Positions 1 through 11,408 of a DNA stretch of 64,000 bases are shown here, piece by piece. Position 1 is the stretch's first letter, and every line of letters begins with the position of its first letter. The notes beneath the pieces are model-generated. The model saw only the letters and a program-made list of their open reading frames with translations, was not told the origin of the DNA and did not search any database. The position numbers and the translations under genes are program-made. Origin of the DNA: Raphanus sativus (Eukaryota > Streptophyta > Magnoliopsida > Brassicales > Brassicaceae); NCBI RefSeq assembly GCF_000801105.2, contig NC_079516.1, positions 7,192,001 through 7,256,000 of the forward strand, given 5' to 3'.

Positions 1-1146
1 CTCAATCTTCTTTTAGTAGAACGTAATTCAAATTTTTTATTTATTAAGTTTTTTAACTAAAAAACCTGTTTGTGTATGTGGTGTTTTATTAATTTTTTAT
101 ATTTTTTATAACTTTTGATTCACAAAACTATTTATTTCATTAATTTCATTAATTTTCAAAAATAGAAAAGATAAAAGAAAGACAAAATGGACAAAAATTG
201 TTTTATATTAAGGGGACAATCATGCTGTTTTTTGTTTCATTTTGGCAATTTTTCAAAAAATAATCAATAGCTATATTATGGGTCCGATTGGTAATGATTG
301 TAGCTCCAAAATTATTGTTGTAAGAAAAAATCTGTAAACTTTGCTGTAACTTTAGATTTTATTGCTGTAAAATTTTATAGAAAGCACTAATAATTGCTTT
401 GGATATTTGACTCTACAGAGTATTTATACAGCTTTAGATTTTTTCAAAAGTTGTGGTTTTAAAAAGTAAATTAAAGCCTAGTTACTCTAATTTTGGTGCT
501 TTATAAATAAATGGGAATGTGGAGAACACCCACAAAAATTATCAATCACATCCTATATAAGTTGTTGATTTCTTAGAAAGATGACTTTTGTACACCAAGT
601 TGACCAGTCTTACTCCAAGGAGTTTTACTAAGGATTTAATACACTATGAACCACCACCAGAAACACATTAAAATCTACATAGAGAATATATTATTAACAG
701 AAACTTCAAAAGTAAATTATTTAATAAATAAGTATTTTGTGATAAGGAAGGGATATAATCTTATCTCCATTTTTGATTAAAAAAATCATACAAGATCTAT
801 AAATAAATCTACTTACATCTTCCAATCAAATCAACTACAAATCGGTATAATCATAAGATAATATTTTTTTAGAAAGTCTTATATAAAATATTGTTCCATT
901 AAAATCATTAATTAATAATCTATTTGTACATACATTTTTATAAGTATAAACTATACAATATATAGTTATCTTTATATTCACAATGAAACTATCTTTATTT
1001 TTTCTTAATAACTCAATATGTTTTGATAACATTTAGAAAAAAATATATCTAAAACCAAATTTAAATTTTGTGAAACATAAAAATATATACCAAATAATAT
1101 AATAAAATAATATGAAAGTCGACTTATAAAATTTAATTAAATTATA
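1..1146. other. AT-rich intergenic DNA, no gene recognised
   Basis: AT-rich DNA with no convincing coding region. A 65-codon minus-strand frame at 835-1032 has low-complexity Ile/Tyr/Lys composition and no recognisable motif, so I do not call it. Confidence 0.6.
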
Positions 1147-1288
1147 TACAGTAAATTCAACTATTCTCTTATTTTATAAATAAAAATATTCAAAAAAAAT
1201 TGAATGAAGATTTTTGTAAATTAATAACTATATAAATTAATAAAATATTATAGTCCTAACATTGTTTATTTATAGAGTTTTTACTGTA
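1147..1288. mobile_element. Probable short mariner-like MITE with TACAGTAAA ends
   Basis: The segment starts TACAGTAAA and ends TTTTTACTGTA, so its ends are imperfect inverted repeats. The right side reads ATTTATAGAGTTTTTACTGTA. A longer relative with the same end (TATAGAGGTTTTACTGTA) and internal ATTAATAA blocks lies at 21375-21561. A TA target duplication would make it mariner/Stowaway-like. Two related copies support the call; the family name is inferred. Confidence 0.4.
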
Positions 1289-1842
1289 TAAGTGAATAGA
1301 TTCTCTTGGTCTGAATTCTCATCTTCTCTTCAGTCTTTTTTTTTTTTTGAGAAAGATCTTCTCTTCAGTCTTCTCATGTTATTTCCATGGTTGGTCTTAA
1401 AGAAATTTTACCGTTTTTTCATATTCAATGCTTTTATTCGAAATGAAGCTTAATTTGTCATGTAGCAATCATGATTTGTAGATAATCACATTTCTCATGC
1501 CTTAGGGTTGCTCTCTTAATACGTGCGTATATATGAATATAACGCCCATATATTTGTCTATGTGTATATATAATTGCACCAAAGCAACACACGATCTCCA
1601 CAAGATTAGTGGATCGATTACATTCAGATCTGAAAATCTAAAACTAAAACTTGTGGGTCGGTTTTGCATTATCAGTCATCTCTGTAAGTGTATTAGCACA
1701 TACCATTCATGCCCATTTTCATTTGTTAAGTTTGTTTATATTGTTCTCCGAAAATGTTTTCGTAGATTGAAAAATAACATGAATATTGTCTAACAGTTAC
1801 ATGTATTTATATTGATTTTTTTCTTCAAATTTCTATAGAGAA
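1289..1842 (+). promoter_or_regulatory. Upstream region and 5' leader of the GATA gene
   Basis: This stretch precedes the GATA start codon at 1843 and holds pyrimidine-rich tracts (TCTTCTCTTCAGTC twice near 1322-1368) typical of plant 5' leaders. An 86-codon frame at 1533-1793 resembles no known protein. I cannot place the transcription start. Confidence 0.35.
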
Positions 1843-3048
1843 ATGGAGAACGAATTGGATTTAACACTGAGGTTGGGTCTGTCAAGTCCTACTGTTGAGA
1901 CACATCTGAGCTTAAGCACTCTCGCCATTGATCAGGTTGTTTTTCCATTAATATTATCCTTGTCACTGTTACTGATTGATGAAGCCATGAATAACAAGAA
2001 AAATTACACACACACAATTTTGAAGTTCCTAATGATCTCATCGTTGTAATTTTGATATAATTCAACGAAATTTTAGTTGTAAAAACATGAAATATCTGAT
2101 GAATAAATCCTAGAGATCTATCACACCAATTACCACAGAAAAAAATACATGACTTAGTACGTGTTTATCTTAAATCTTACACAGAATTTTCATTTGAATA
2201 ATTTCATGTATATTAATTGAACTCATATTTAATTCATTAATCTTTGTTTAAGGAAAAAAACTAACCCCACACTGTTTTAAAGGTAACAGTTGCAATTTGG
2301 AGGAAAAAAACATTTAATCCTTGTCATCATTTTGTAACAGCGCTGCATATGGACAATTATTACATAAATACGTATTGAATGCTAATTAATTACACCATAT
2401 TAGGGGAACAACGTCGACGGTAACCGCCGAGACAACAACAACGACAGCGAGATTTTTTGGAAAAACAATGAGTCGACCAACGACCACGAAGGTGTGAGAA
2501 AGAACGTCGACGTCAATATCCAATACTACAACTTAGTCTTCAACCACTTCGCCGGCATCGGCGAGACCTTGAACTTTGCTCCTTTCCCAACGCAGCCGTC
2601 TCCGGCTCCGGCGACGGAGACTCCTATGGGAAGTGAACATGTGCTCATTGATGTCCCTGCTAAGAGAGCACAACGTAACTCTTTAGCGTTTAAAGACGCT
2701 GTGGACGCAAACGCAACTTTAGTGCGTCGTTGGGGCTGCAGCGGCGCCTGTTTAGCAGGAAGGATTAACGAGATGAGAAAGTGTACGAACAAGAACTGCA
2801 ACGCAATTAACACTCCTATGTGGCGAAAGGGTCCTCTTGGTCCCAAGGCAAGTTCATTAACTAATCTCAAAATCTTTAACTTATTAACCGTGTCCGAATT
2901 AAATTTATGATGATAACTGCGCTGCTTAAACCTAAACTTACACTAAATGAATGTTGATTGGTTAACTAATGTGTTTCAGAGTTTATGCAATGCTTGTGGG
3001 ATAAAGTTCAGGAAGGAGAAAGAGAGGAGAGGCAATGGAACTGAGTGA
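1843..3048 (+). CDS. GATA29: GATA-type zinc finger transcription factor, GATA29-like
   Basis: Three exons: 1843-1935, 2404-2847 and 2980-3048, giving 201 residues, all joined in phase 0. The first exon encodes an N-terminal LDLTLRLGL motif. The GATA finger lies at the C-terminus: Cys158, Cys163, Cys182 and Cys185, with the core TPMWRKGPLGPK followed by SLCNACGIKFRK. Spacing is C-X4-C-X18-C-X2-C, two residues longer in the first knuckle than the usual C-X2-C. The splice between GPK and SLCNAC is the usual place in plant GATA genes, but the donor here is AAG|GCAAGT, a GC-AG intron (2848-2979); using the nearby GT breaks the frame. GATA factors bind WGATAR sites in the nucleus. The name follows the finger and neighbourhood with EIN3 (At3g20750/At3g20770 in Arabidopsis). 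Confidence 0.85.
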
Positions 3049-4370
3049 CTGTGGAATTGTTTTTGTGTTTGATTAATATAAACAAAAATAGAGAAAATGA
3101 CTCATTGTTAACTAAGCATTATCTGTCTCTGATTAAGCTTATTGAGATGAAAGCTAAACTATGGAGATTTAAGCATATTTATTGAAATGTCATTCATATT
3201 CTATATGTTAGATATATTTATTTGCAGCTTTTTTTAATGAAAACAAAAAATGTTCCATATACCTACATCATTAGAGTTGTACCAAATTATGCTAAATAAT
3301 GGCATTAAATTTTAAAATAAAATACCATTTTACTTTTTTATATCCTTTTTAATTTTATTCGATATGTTTCTATTCGTTGTTTCGAAATCGATCTGTACTT
3401 AGTACTTACATTTCAGGTACAACTTTTAATTTTTGTTTTATTCTTTGTCATCTATCTTTACTAGTTATCGATTAGATTTCTCTTGTGATCGTATATCTCC
3501 GGAAAGATTTTGATCTTTATTGGCTTCTAAAACAATCTGTGATTCTGTTTCGATGATATTAATCAAGGCTACTTACTACTTATATATTACTGTACGATTT
3601 GTTATTTTTGTTTTATTCTTTGTCGTCTATCTTTACTAGTTATCGTTAAGATTTCTCTTGTGATTGTATATCTCTGGAAATATTTCAATTTTTATTGGCT
3701 TCTACTTCCGAAGATAATGTGTTTTCATCAGTTTATGTGTTACTTGTTTAATAGAATTTTTAGAAGACAAAAAAATATGTATTCGTTATTAAAAAAAATA
3801 CAAAAGCATATTCAATCATGGAGAAATACTATATATTAGTAACTTTAAAAAGGCTATTTAAAAGAAAAACATATCAGAAGTAATACATATTCGCACACGA
3901 ATTTACATAAACTATTATTGGTTCATCTATCTACTTTTATCAGGTTTTAGTGTTTTTATTTTCTTTTGACACCAATTTTCAGTTTTACAGTAATTTACGT
4001 CTAGTGATGAATTCATCCGTCGTCATTAGTCATTTAAAAATTGAAATATTGACGTAAAGAAAATTCATATTACTGATTTTAATACAGACAGATTTCTAAA
4101 ATGTAGTCTTTATATATATTTTCTCAAATTCATCCCATTGCACTGCTTTTTCATTTCCTATCAATTTTAATGGATTTTCAAATGGTTTGTACGGTTAAAA
4201 TTTCTCTCCAAGGATGAGATTTATATTTTTTTTTTTGTAAAAATGATATTTACATATTTTGAATTCTGGTTATGTATAGAAATAAAATGATTAAAATTAA
4301 AATATATTGATATTACAGCTGTATGTATGACTGGACGTTATTCTTCTTCTTTTTTAAGCAATAGAGACGT
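3049..4370. other. Intergenic DNA between GATA gene and MULE, with a 99-bp direct repeat
   Basis: No coding region is seen. Two direct repeats of about 99 bp (3431-3529 and 3605-3704, roughly 87% alike by eye) share TTTGTTTTATTCTTTG, ATCTTTACTAGTTATCG and TATTGGCTTCTA. They look like a small local duplication or a decayed transcript leader. Confidence 0.5.
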
Positions 4371-5006
4371 TATTCTTTAGAGAGATTGGGTGAAATATAC
4401 CCACCAAGAGCCCATATTAGGCGAATGCCCATCGATTTGGATAAGGCAAAAAGGACTAACCTTTCTTCCTGGAATGGACGATTTTGCCCCTTCCTTGTTT
4501 CGCGGTTGTTCGGCGTTTTGCAGAAAGCGTTGTCAGAAAGCAGAAAAAAGGGAGATTTGGTTGATGCGTGTGCAGAAGCACGTGTCTGACACAAGGATGC
4601 GCCGGAGCCGACGAACCACTGGGTAATAACGAGTCCCTTACTCGTTATGATGACAAAAGCTTCGGTAACCGGAACTATGGTTGCGTTTTGGGTTTAGTGG
4701 ATGGTACTATGGACAATAGGTTGGAATATATATAATTAGCAGAGGGCTGAGGGATTAGTGTGGGAGATTAAGCGAAAACGAAAATTGTGAACTGGAGTTT
4801 AGAGGTTTGAAACTCGATTGACAGTGATCGTTCTCTCTTAGGGGAAATGTATGGATTCTTCTCAAAGATGATAAACTATAAATAAACTTGTTTGTTTATA
4901 AACTTAGTTAGTAGACATTGTTGACGAAGCAACGACATGTTGGTGAAACTCAGACTAACTGTGTTTGTGTTTGTGCAGGAACCAACGACATTGTTGAGTA
5001 CGAACA

Positions 5007-5483
5007 ATGGGACATCTTGTGAGAGTAATGGTTGGTAACTGGCACCGACTTGCCCAGGGAACGTGGAAGTTCGGCATCCAACAGTCAAAGGTGAAATACG
5101 ATCTTGTGTTGAAGGAGAATGAGAGTTACGAGTCGTTGGTGTCAATGGTGAGGGAAAAATACCAAGTTTTCCCGGGCGAGCCTGTCGTCTTGACATTTGA
5201 CTTCCCTGACTGGATGAAAGTTCCTGGAGACTTCACCAAACCGCCTCTTGAGATACTGGAAGACCAAGATGTTGCGCTCTTCATGGCTGTGAGGATGGAA
5301 TTCGCCAGCTTGGTGCTATGCGTGGTTTATGGTAGCATGGAAGTGGGTGAGTTCCGCAGAATCCGTAGGGATGAGTTCGGCCTTACAGAAGACGGGACCG
5401 ACGTTGTGCCACCTAAACCAGTGCCATGGAGAGGTAGAGTTAACCTAAATCACTGTATACAAATCGATAAAATAGTGTGTTAA
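5007..5483 (+). pseudogene. MURA-like transposase, N-terminal remnant only
   Basis: About 145 residues starting MGHLVRVMVGNWHRL, with the style of the N-terminal domain of plant MuDR-type transposases (a hydrophobic sheet-like stretch, then ESYESLVSMVREKY and a long acidic or hydrophobic segment). A full MURA protein usually has 600 or more residues with a MULE catalytic domain and a CCHC zinc knuckle; nothing of these follows. The frame ends shortly after PVPWRGRV, perhaps at a lost intron donor near 5440. A 5' leader intron may end at GTGTTTGTGCAG just upstream (about 4979). It lies inside the 9-bp-TSD element and faces the DUF1985 gene. The family assignment is by recalled similarity. Confidence 0.55.
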
Positions 5484-5699
5484 CTGTTAAGTATGTTTAC
5501 GCGTGACAAAAACAAATTTACCGGATATATTCAATGCTCTGTTGCGTTCACAGATGATTAGTCTAGTTATATAGTGTGATAGGTGCTAAGTTTGGTAGTT
5601 ATAGTGTTAACATTTGATTTAGCAGTGTTACCAGTGTTATTAGCATTGTTCACACGGTAGTAACAGTGTAATTAATGTTGTTACCGACTGTTTAGTTCT

Positions 5700-5845
5700 G
5701 GCTGTTAATATAGCTATTTCGTTATCAGAAAATATTACACCTTGGCGCGTAACAAAAATAGTATACCACAAATTATAATGTTGGCTGTTAATATAACGAT
5801 TTCGTTAACAGAGAACATTCTATCTTAGCGCGTAACAAAATATTA
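5700..5845. repeat. Two direct repeats of about 62 bp inside the MULE
   Basis: Copies at 5700-5760 and 5783-5845 share GGCTGTTAATATA, ATTTCGTTA and GCGCGTAACAAAA, spaced 83 bp apart. Similar TGTTAGC/GTTAAC words pepper 5560-6000 and 8700-8790. They may be subterminal binding-site-like repeats left after the internal deletion. Confidence 0.5.
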
Positions 5846-6036
5846 AACCAAAAATAATTATGTTAGCGTATGTTGTCTAATTTGCTATTATAATTTAATT
5901 TTGGCTAACGTAATATATCTAGTTGTTAAGCTGGGTAATTAAATACAAACGTAATTTTGGCTAACGTAAAAATAATTACAGTGATATATAATTGTAAGTG
6001 TTAAGTAATTACGTAGGTGCAAATACAAATGTTTAC

Positions 6037-8524
6037 CTGTTCTTCTTCTTCTTCTTCTTCTTCTTCTGCGTCCTTTCCTTGGTCCTCGCTTTGCTGATCA
6101 AGGATTTGTGCGTCTAAAACCGCCTCCCCAACAGCCGTACTGCTGCTGCCCATTGGGTTATTTTTCCCCTGCGGGCCATTGTTGTACAAGAAAATCGTTA
6201 ACGATAAATAAGTTGGTAAGGAACATTTTATATCTGCAACAATTACGTTCGGCAGTGATATCGAAGTTTAACTGTTAAGAAATAATTTAGTTGAAAATTT
6301 AAATGTTAACCTGGTCTCCCTCCTCTCCGTCCTGTCCTTGTTGCACGTTTTGCTGTCGAGTGAGTTGTGCGTCAGCAACCGCTGGTTGCTCTGGCGAAAT
6401 GAGTTCGGAGGGGACCTAAGAATATACAACCATTCAATTATAGGTGAACGACAAACAATATTTTTAAAGATAAATTATTAGGTGGGCAAGATAAAAATAT
6501 TACCTGTTCCCCACCAATGTTGGGCGCTACGTCGGAACTTAGCGGATGAGATTGGGCGTTAACATCTAATACTGGACTTAGGGGTTCGTTGGTTTGGATC
6601 GTAGCCTCAACATGTGTTGTCCCAGCAATGTTGTCAACATCAGCTTCTATATCGAGATCACGAAGGACGGAGTTGATGCGGAACTCTGCAGCTTCAGATG
6701 GAGTGCTGTGTATTGGCAAATCTGGAATCCCAAGATTAGGAGGGTGGGGGCGAACATCATTAGGAGACAGAGGTTGCTGAGACTGCTGAGGAGGGATGTC
6801 GTCAACCGGAACTTCGCCGCTTGAGCTGCGCTGGCCAATTACTTCAGATATAATCTGGGTAAGTGACGCTTCCATAGTCTTCAGTTGGCGTACAAGGGCG
6901 TCGCCGATTTTCCTATCAATGTCCTCGAACGCGAGCTGCTGGGATAGGATAGTAGATGCGCCAAGCTTCTCAAACTTGTCTTCTATCGCTTGGTAGATAC
7001 GCTTCTCCAAAGCGATGATTTCTTGACGTATAAAAGTTTGAGTGCCAGTGTCAGAACTCTGCCCTACAGTTGCCTCCCCACCGTGCTCCTTCTGCTTTTT
7101 TTCCTTTGGTTCTTTCTCCTTTTGTTTCTTCCCCGACTTAAGACCACCGAGATCATTTTGGTTGACACCACCTTTGAACATCTCCTTTCGGAAAACAAAT
7201 CCTGAGTTAATCAGACGGACCATATTATCTACCGCCAAATCCACCAACTCGTCAACCCACGTGAAATCTTTTCCAGTTGACCATCCTTCGTGCGGGTCAT
7301 CTAGAATGCACTTCACAGGTACCTGCAATAAAAACGGGATGAATGTAACAATTATTTTGGCTTCTAAGTAATTGTGGTATAGGAATGGTAATAAACGTTA
7401 GCAGCTAACATGACAATTTACAATCAAGTGTGTATGTTAACTAGCTAACCAAACAAAATAACATGGGTTGGTGGTTCCTAAAAAAAGCTTTAAAACATCT
7501 TAGCGTCTAAACAATCAATTATCCTTATATACTGAAGTTAACTGTAAACAAATAACTAGTTCATCAAACCATCCTAATTAATGCGTGGCCAAAGGAAGAA
7601 TTTCATTACCTCGCACTCGACGTCTGCACTCTTAGCATGACCGGGAATCAGACAGTACTTTGGCGCCTTTGATGTTGTTTCCTGCGGCATCAAGTTTTCA
7701 TCTTCTGGCGGTGCTTCTTCTTCACCGGTCTCAAGATCACTATCGGAATCAACAATGACAATTGGCTCTGACTTACTGATTTCTTCTTTCAATACAGGGA
7801 CGGCCGCCAAAAGCACAAGCTGAATTGCATCAACATACCCGCGAATCGCGACAGGCATATGAGAAAGTTGCTCTTCATCCTTAGAAATAAGAGAGGTAGC
7901 GAGCAATTGGAAAGAAGCTCTGCCCCAAGGGTAGGCAAGAAACTCGTCTAAGTTTCTAATCATTTCAACATGCTCCGGCATGATTCGAGGTATGTGAGAA
8001 GAAGGAAAAAGGATCGAAGATGTAATTGCAAGACAAGCAAACTTAATCCTCGCCTCTTTGCCTCTAACATGCTTGTTCTTCAACATGTCGATGGCCGTGT
8101 CCACCGTACAGAACTTCAGGGACCCTAGAAGCTCATGCTAGTAAAGCTTCTCCTTCAATGGGTTTCTGTTCTTCTGAGGCTTGGGTTCCGGTAACTGATC
8201 GCAATTCAATCCGGTGACAATTGCAAACTCACGAAGTGACATCCTAACCGGCCGGCCCGCAAACAAAAACCACACCTCATATAGTTTGTTAACTTTGAGG
8301 ATCCTCACGACGATGTATTGTCCAAACGCACCTGAGAATGGAGGGTTCTCATAGATATCCAAAATCTTCGCGAAGGTAGAATTTCGAAGAAACTCTAACT
8401 CATCAGGTTCTAGGGCTTGGAGAAGGTTCTCGGTCCTCTTCATTCGGTGGTACGAGTTGACTCGCTCACCGAGTGGTTCTTCGCCGGCGGCGAACATTCT
8501 AGGTGGTAGCACCTCTTCGGTCAT
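6037..8524 (-). pseudogene. DUF1985-type MULE gene (KAONASHI-like), ULP1 domain missing
   Basis: Read on the minus strand, exon 1 runs 8524 to 7610, exon 2 7322 to 6504, exon 3 6415 to 6311 and exon 4 6168 to 6037; every exon from the second on ends CAG|GT. Residues 1-130 carry the DUF1985 signature (FGQYIVVRILKVNKLYEVWF, then RMSLREFAIVTGLNC), followed by KEARIKFACLAITSSILFP. Exon 2 has a Lys/Glu-rich linker and a coiled-coil-like stretch. Exons 3 and 4 are Gln/Glu-rich, the last with a GAA run. An in-frame TAG at 8138-8140 interrupts exon 1, probably a Trp codon change, and reading continues in the same frame after it. Relatives end in a SUMO-protease (ULP1) domain; none is visible, so the 3' part was lost with the MURA body. 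Confidence 0.7.
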
Positions 8525-9282
8525 CTCGGCGTTAGTCTAGAACGATGACTGTGGTTTTTGGATAAAGAGGGCTAATTGGAAAGAAGATGATGAAGAAGAT
8601 AACGGATTACGAAAGAGAAGGAGTGAGAGATGAATTTAAATAAGAGGAATTTTAGTTGGGGGATGTGAACAGAGACACCTGCGAATAAATGCAACTGTCC
8701 GTTAGCGCGGTTCACGAAAGGTTACACTAACACTCTATCGAGTGATTTAGCAGTAAAAGGAATTACACTAATCTATTAACCAATGGAAAAAGAGGGAGTG
8801 CCCGACAAATATCAAGCGCGTGGCAGGCCTACTCCGTATAGGTTGGCGCGGTATTGAAGGATAAAATCGTCAATGAAAAATGGTTTGTTTGGTTAGGGGT
8901 AAGCCATCAATTATCGGTTTGGTTAGGGGTAATTATACCAATTTCTCTATTCTTTAAACCAATGTAATTGGTTTTCTTTGTTTGTGTTCGAGTTGTCGCA
9001 TATATTAATATGATAAGTATCTAGTCCACAGCGAGAAGATATAATTGCAAAACCGGTTACATTGGTTTGAGAGAATGTTGTTTTTTATTGGCGAACTCGT
9101 CAGTTAAAATAATGATATTGATTTAAGTACATTGATAGGAAACTGTCATTTTAAAAATCAAAGTAACAAATATTTTATTTGTTCATAAACAAAATGAAAT
9201 TGAGACATATGAACATAAACATATAAACTCAAATACGAGCATAAACATATAAAACGTCGTAATATGTAAACCTCTCAAATAT

Positions 9283-9942
9283 CTATGAAATTTGACCGCA
9301 GTTGGAGATCACAGCAACGGGTACGGAAGTTTCCGTGCTCAAAGCCATAATGCTCGTGACTATATCCATTCCTTGAACAACTTGGCCGAACACAACACAC
9401 TCGTCATCCAGATCCGGGTTCGCCTGCGCGTGGATCATGAACTGAGATCCGGTGCTGTTTCGACCACGGTTCCACATGGAGAGTATACCTGGACCGGTGT
9501 GCTTCTTGATGAAGTTCTCAACCTCGAAAAACCTACTGTCGTAGATACATTCGCCTCCGTTTCCTTTCCCTCCGTCAATGATATCTCCTCCTTGGATCAT
9601 ATAACCTGGGTCAACATGGTGGATGATCGATCCTTTGTAATGGAGTGGCTTACCAAGCTTCCCCATGCCTTTCTCACCGGTACAGAGGGCGCGAAAGTTC
9701 TCTGCCGTCCGTGGGGTCGTGTCGGCAAAGAGTTCCATTATGATCATACCAGCTGGTTTGCCGTCCACGGTCATATAAAAGTAAACCTTAGGGTTAGCCC
9801 GAGGAGGTGCAGGGGTTCCATCAATGGCTGGAGGTGGTATGAGTCGACCAACAGGGTTAACGTTAATTGTGCACACACCACCAGCCGCAACGTTAACTGT
9901 GATGTTTCTGTCGGTTTCATTAAAGCGAGAATTAGTTTCCAT
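9283..9942 (-). CDS. Intronless cyclophilin with N-terminal extension and altered active site
   Basis: A single open frame of 219 residues. Residues 50-219 are a cyclophilin (peptidyl-prolyl cis-trans isomerase) domain: PKVYFYMTVDGKPAG, TPRTAENFRALCTGEKG, the plant-type insert near KLGKPLHYKG, GYMIQGGD, HTGPGILSM, GSQFMI, VVFGQVVQGMD and the terminal NCGQIS. Compared with human CypA numbering, catalytic Arg55 is His109, Phe113 is Met169, and cyclosporin-contacting Trp121 is Asp177; Gln63 and Met61 are kept. Residues 1-49 form an extension with NITVNVAAGGVCTINVNPVG followed by a Pro-rich stretch. The frame is undamaged, which argues for selection, but low isomerase activity and cyclosporin insensitivity are inferred. 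Many plant cytosolic cyclophilins are intronless, so retroposition is not required. Confidence 0.85.
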   Translation of the reverse strand: METNSRFNETDRNITVNVAAGGVCTINVNPVGRLIPPPAIDGTPAPPRANPKVYFYMTVDGKPAGMIIMELFADTTPRTAENFRALCTGEKGMGKLGKPLHYKGSIIHHVDPGYMIQGGDIIDGGKGNGGECIYDSRFFEVENFIKKHTGPGILSMWNRGRNSTGSQFMIHAQANPDLDDECVVFGQVVQGMDIVTSIMALSTETSVPVAVISNCGQIS

Positions 9943-11001
9943 TTTCAGAGGAATTTAGGGCTGTTTCTGCGAAGAGACGAACTGATTCACCAAGCAGTTA
10001 AGATGGAAGAATGGTTGAAATAATCAAATCTTATCTCAGTATTTCATAGGTATTTACGGCTTTTACAGCTAATTTTAGACCATTTAAATTTGACAACACT
10101 CATTGAATTTGTGTTTTTTTTTTCTAAGTCCATGTAAATGTGGCTATTGTGTTCTTTTATTAGCTAAACACACAAATATTTTACAGTCATTAATAAATCG
10201 GGGAAAACCAAAATATAAACCAGTCCATAATATATATTGGATATTGTTGTACCAAAATACTTATCAATTAATAAAACATCAATCAGATTATAGTATTATA
10301 CAATTAGTGGGATTAGTTTCAATACACTACTAAATACACTACTAGATTTGATATCTATATTTAAAACCCATGATTTTGACAAGATAATTTAATATTCTGT
10401 TGTTTTATTTTAGTTGCCGTTTTAAGTTTGTGTATATTGATTAAGAAAACATTTATTTTTTTCTATTTCTTATGTAAAAACATCATTATCGGTTCTTCTA
10501 ACTATATTTTAACTAATAAAACTAAAAGAATATATAAATTTAATAAATTTTTCGACGAAATTTTAAGTGATATTTATTTTGAAAGAAAAATTTTACTTTA
10601 CAACTACAACTAAATTGAAATGGAAATAGTATAATGAAATTTATAATTTTATATGTTTAATTTATATTTAACTTTTGAACTTTCTGTTTACTTTTGTGTT
10701 ATTTTTTATTTGTTTTTCTTATTGAAAAAACTTATTTCCGGTAGAATAGACGTGACAAAAACATAACGTATTGGCTAACCGTCCCAACCGTCGAGTTTAT
10801 AGATACCAGCATCGGTTAAGATCGTTTTGATAACCTTGACCAATACGTTTAGTTGTCTACGAAAAGACGTTTAACAATAGCTTATATCTGTAATAATTTA
10901 TTTTCGTTTTCTATGGTCTGTGAGTATCGCTAATTCGCTTGTCAACTGACCCATGCTCTACTACCACCGAGCCACTGGCAACACACACTTTTGCTTACAA
11001 A
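9943..11001. other. AT-rich intergenic DNA
   Basis: No gene recognised. Short frames at 10103-10333 and 10428-10613 are AT-driven, rich in Ile, Lys and Tyr, and lack motifs. Confidence 0.55.
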
Positions 11002-11103
11002 TATAATGGTTAGTTCATCTTTTTGTATTAAATAGTATAATGGTTAGTTCATCTTTTTGTATTAAATAGCATAATGGTTAGTTCATCTTTTTGTATTAAA
11101 TAA
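11002..11103. repeat. Three tandem copies of a 34-bp unit
   Basis: Units start at 11002, 11036 and 11070. Each reads TATAATGGTTAGTTCATC then TTTTTGTATTAAATAG with at most a base or two changed (third unit CATAATGG, ending ATAA). The near identity suggests recent slippage or duplication. Confidence 0.9.
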
Positions 11104-11408
11104 TTGTCCCCAATTTAAGATTCGAAGTGGGTCAAGTGAAACACATCACCATTGTTCAAATCATCGGATTACAAAGGCTGAACAACGACAGTAATTGAGA
11201 TTAATTCCAATTTCCAAGTGATATATATTATGAGAACTTACATTGTGTTTGTCCCCAAGTATGGGGTGTGTAACTAAAAGAAGCTATGAAAGAGATCCAC
11301 CAGCCAAGACCAAGACACAGTAAGAGAGAGAGAGGTCCCCACACCGAAGAGTGAATGCAGGAGCACAAGATAAAAAAATAAACAGAAGATGAAATCTACT
11401 TCCAAGAC

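Larger units (their letters stand above)
4371..8956. mobile_element. Mutator-like element (MULE), DUF1985-carrying, with perfect 9-bp TSD
   Basis: TATTCTTTA occurs at 4371-4379 and again at 8948-8956, so the element proper is 4380-8947 (4568 bp). Its left end is GAGAGATTGGGTG; the right end, read inward on the other strand, is GAGAAATTGGTAT, so the termini are short imperfect inverted repeats. A 9-bp duplication is the signature of Mutator-like transposons. Inside are a plus-strand MURA N-terminal remnant and a minus-strand DUF1985-type gene, the convergent layout known for the KAONASHI/ULP-carrying MULEs of Arabidopsis. Neither the transposase catalytic domain nor a ULP1 protease domain is present, so this looks like an internally deleted, non-autonomous copy. 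Confidence 0.85.

Noticed and set aside
835..1032. A 65-codon minus-strand frame
   Set aside because: Composition follows the AT-rich background; no motif.
1533..1793. An 86-codon upstream frame ahead of the GATA gene
   Set aside because: No similarity to any known family; it may overlap the leader but nothing supports translation.
5700..5845. Short spaced repeats considered as a CRISPR-like array
   Set aside because: Only two imperfect copies inside a plant MULE; no spacers of regular length.
6589..7371. Several plus-strand frames opposite the DUF1985 gene
   Set aside because: They are antisense shadows of exon 2.
9292..10023. A 243-codon plus-strand frame overlapping the cyclophilin
   Set aside because: It is antisense to a clear cyclophilin and has no recognisable motif.
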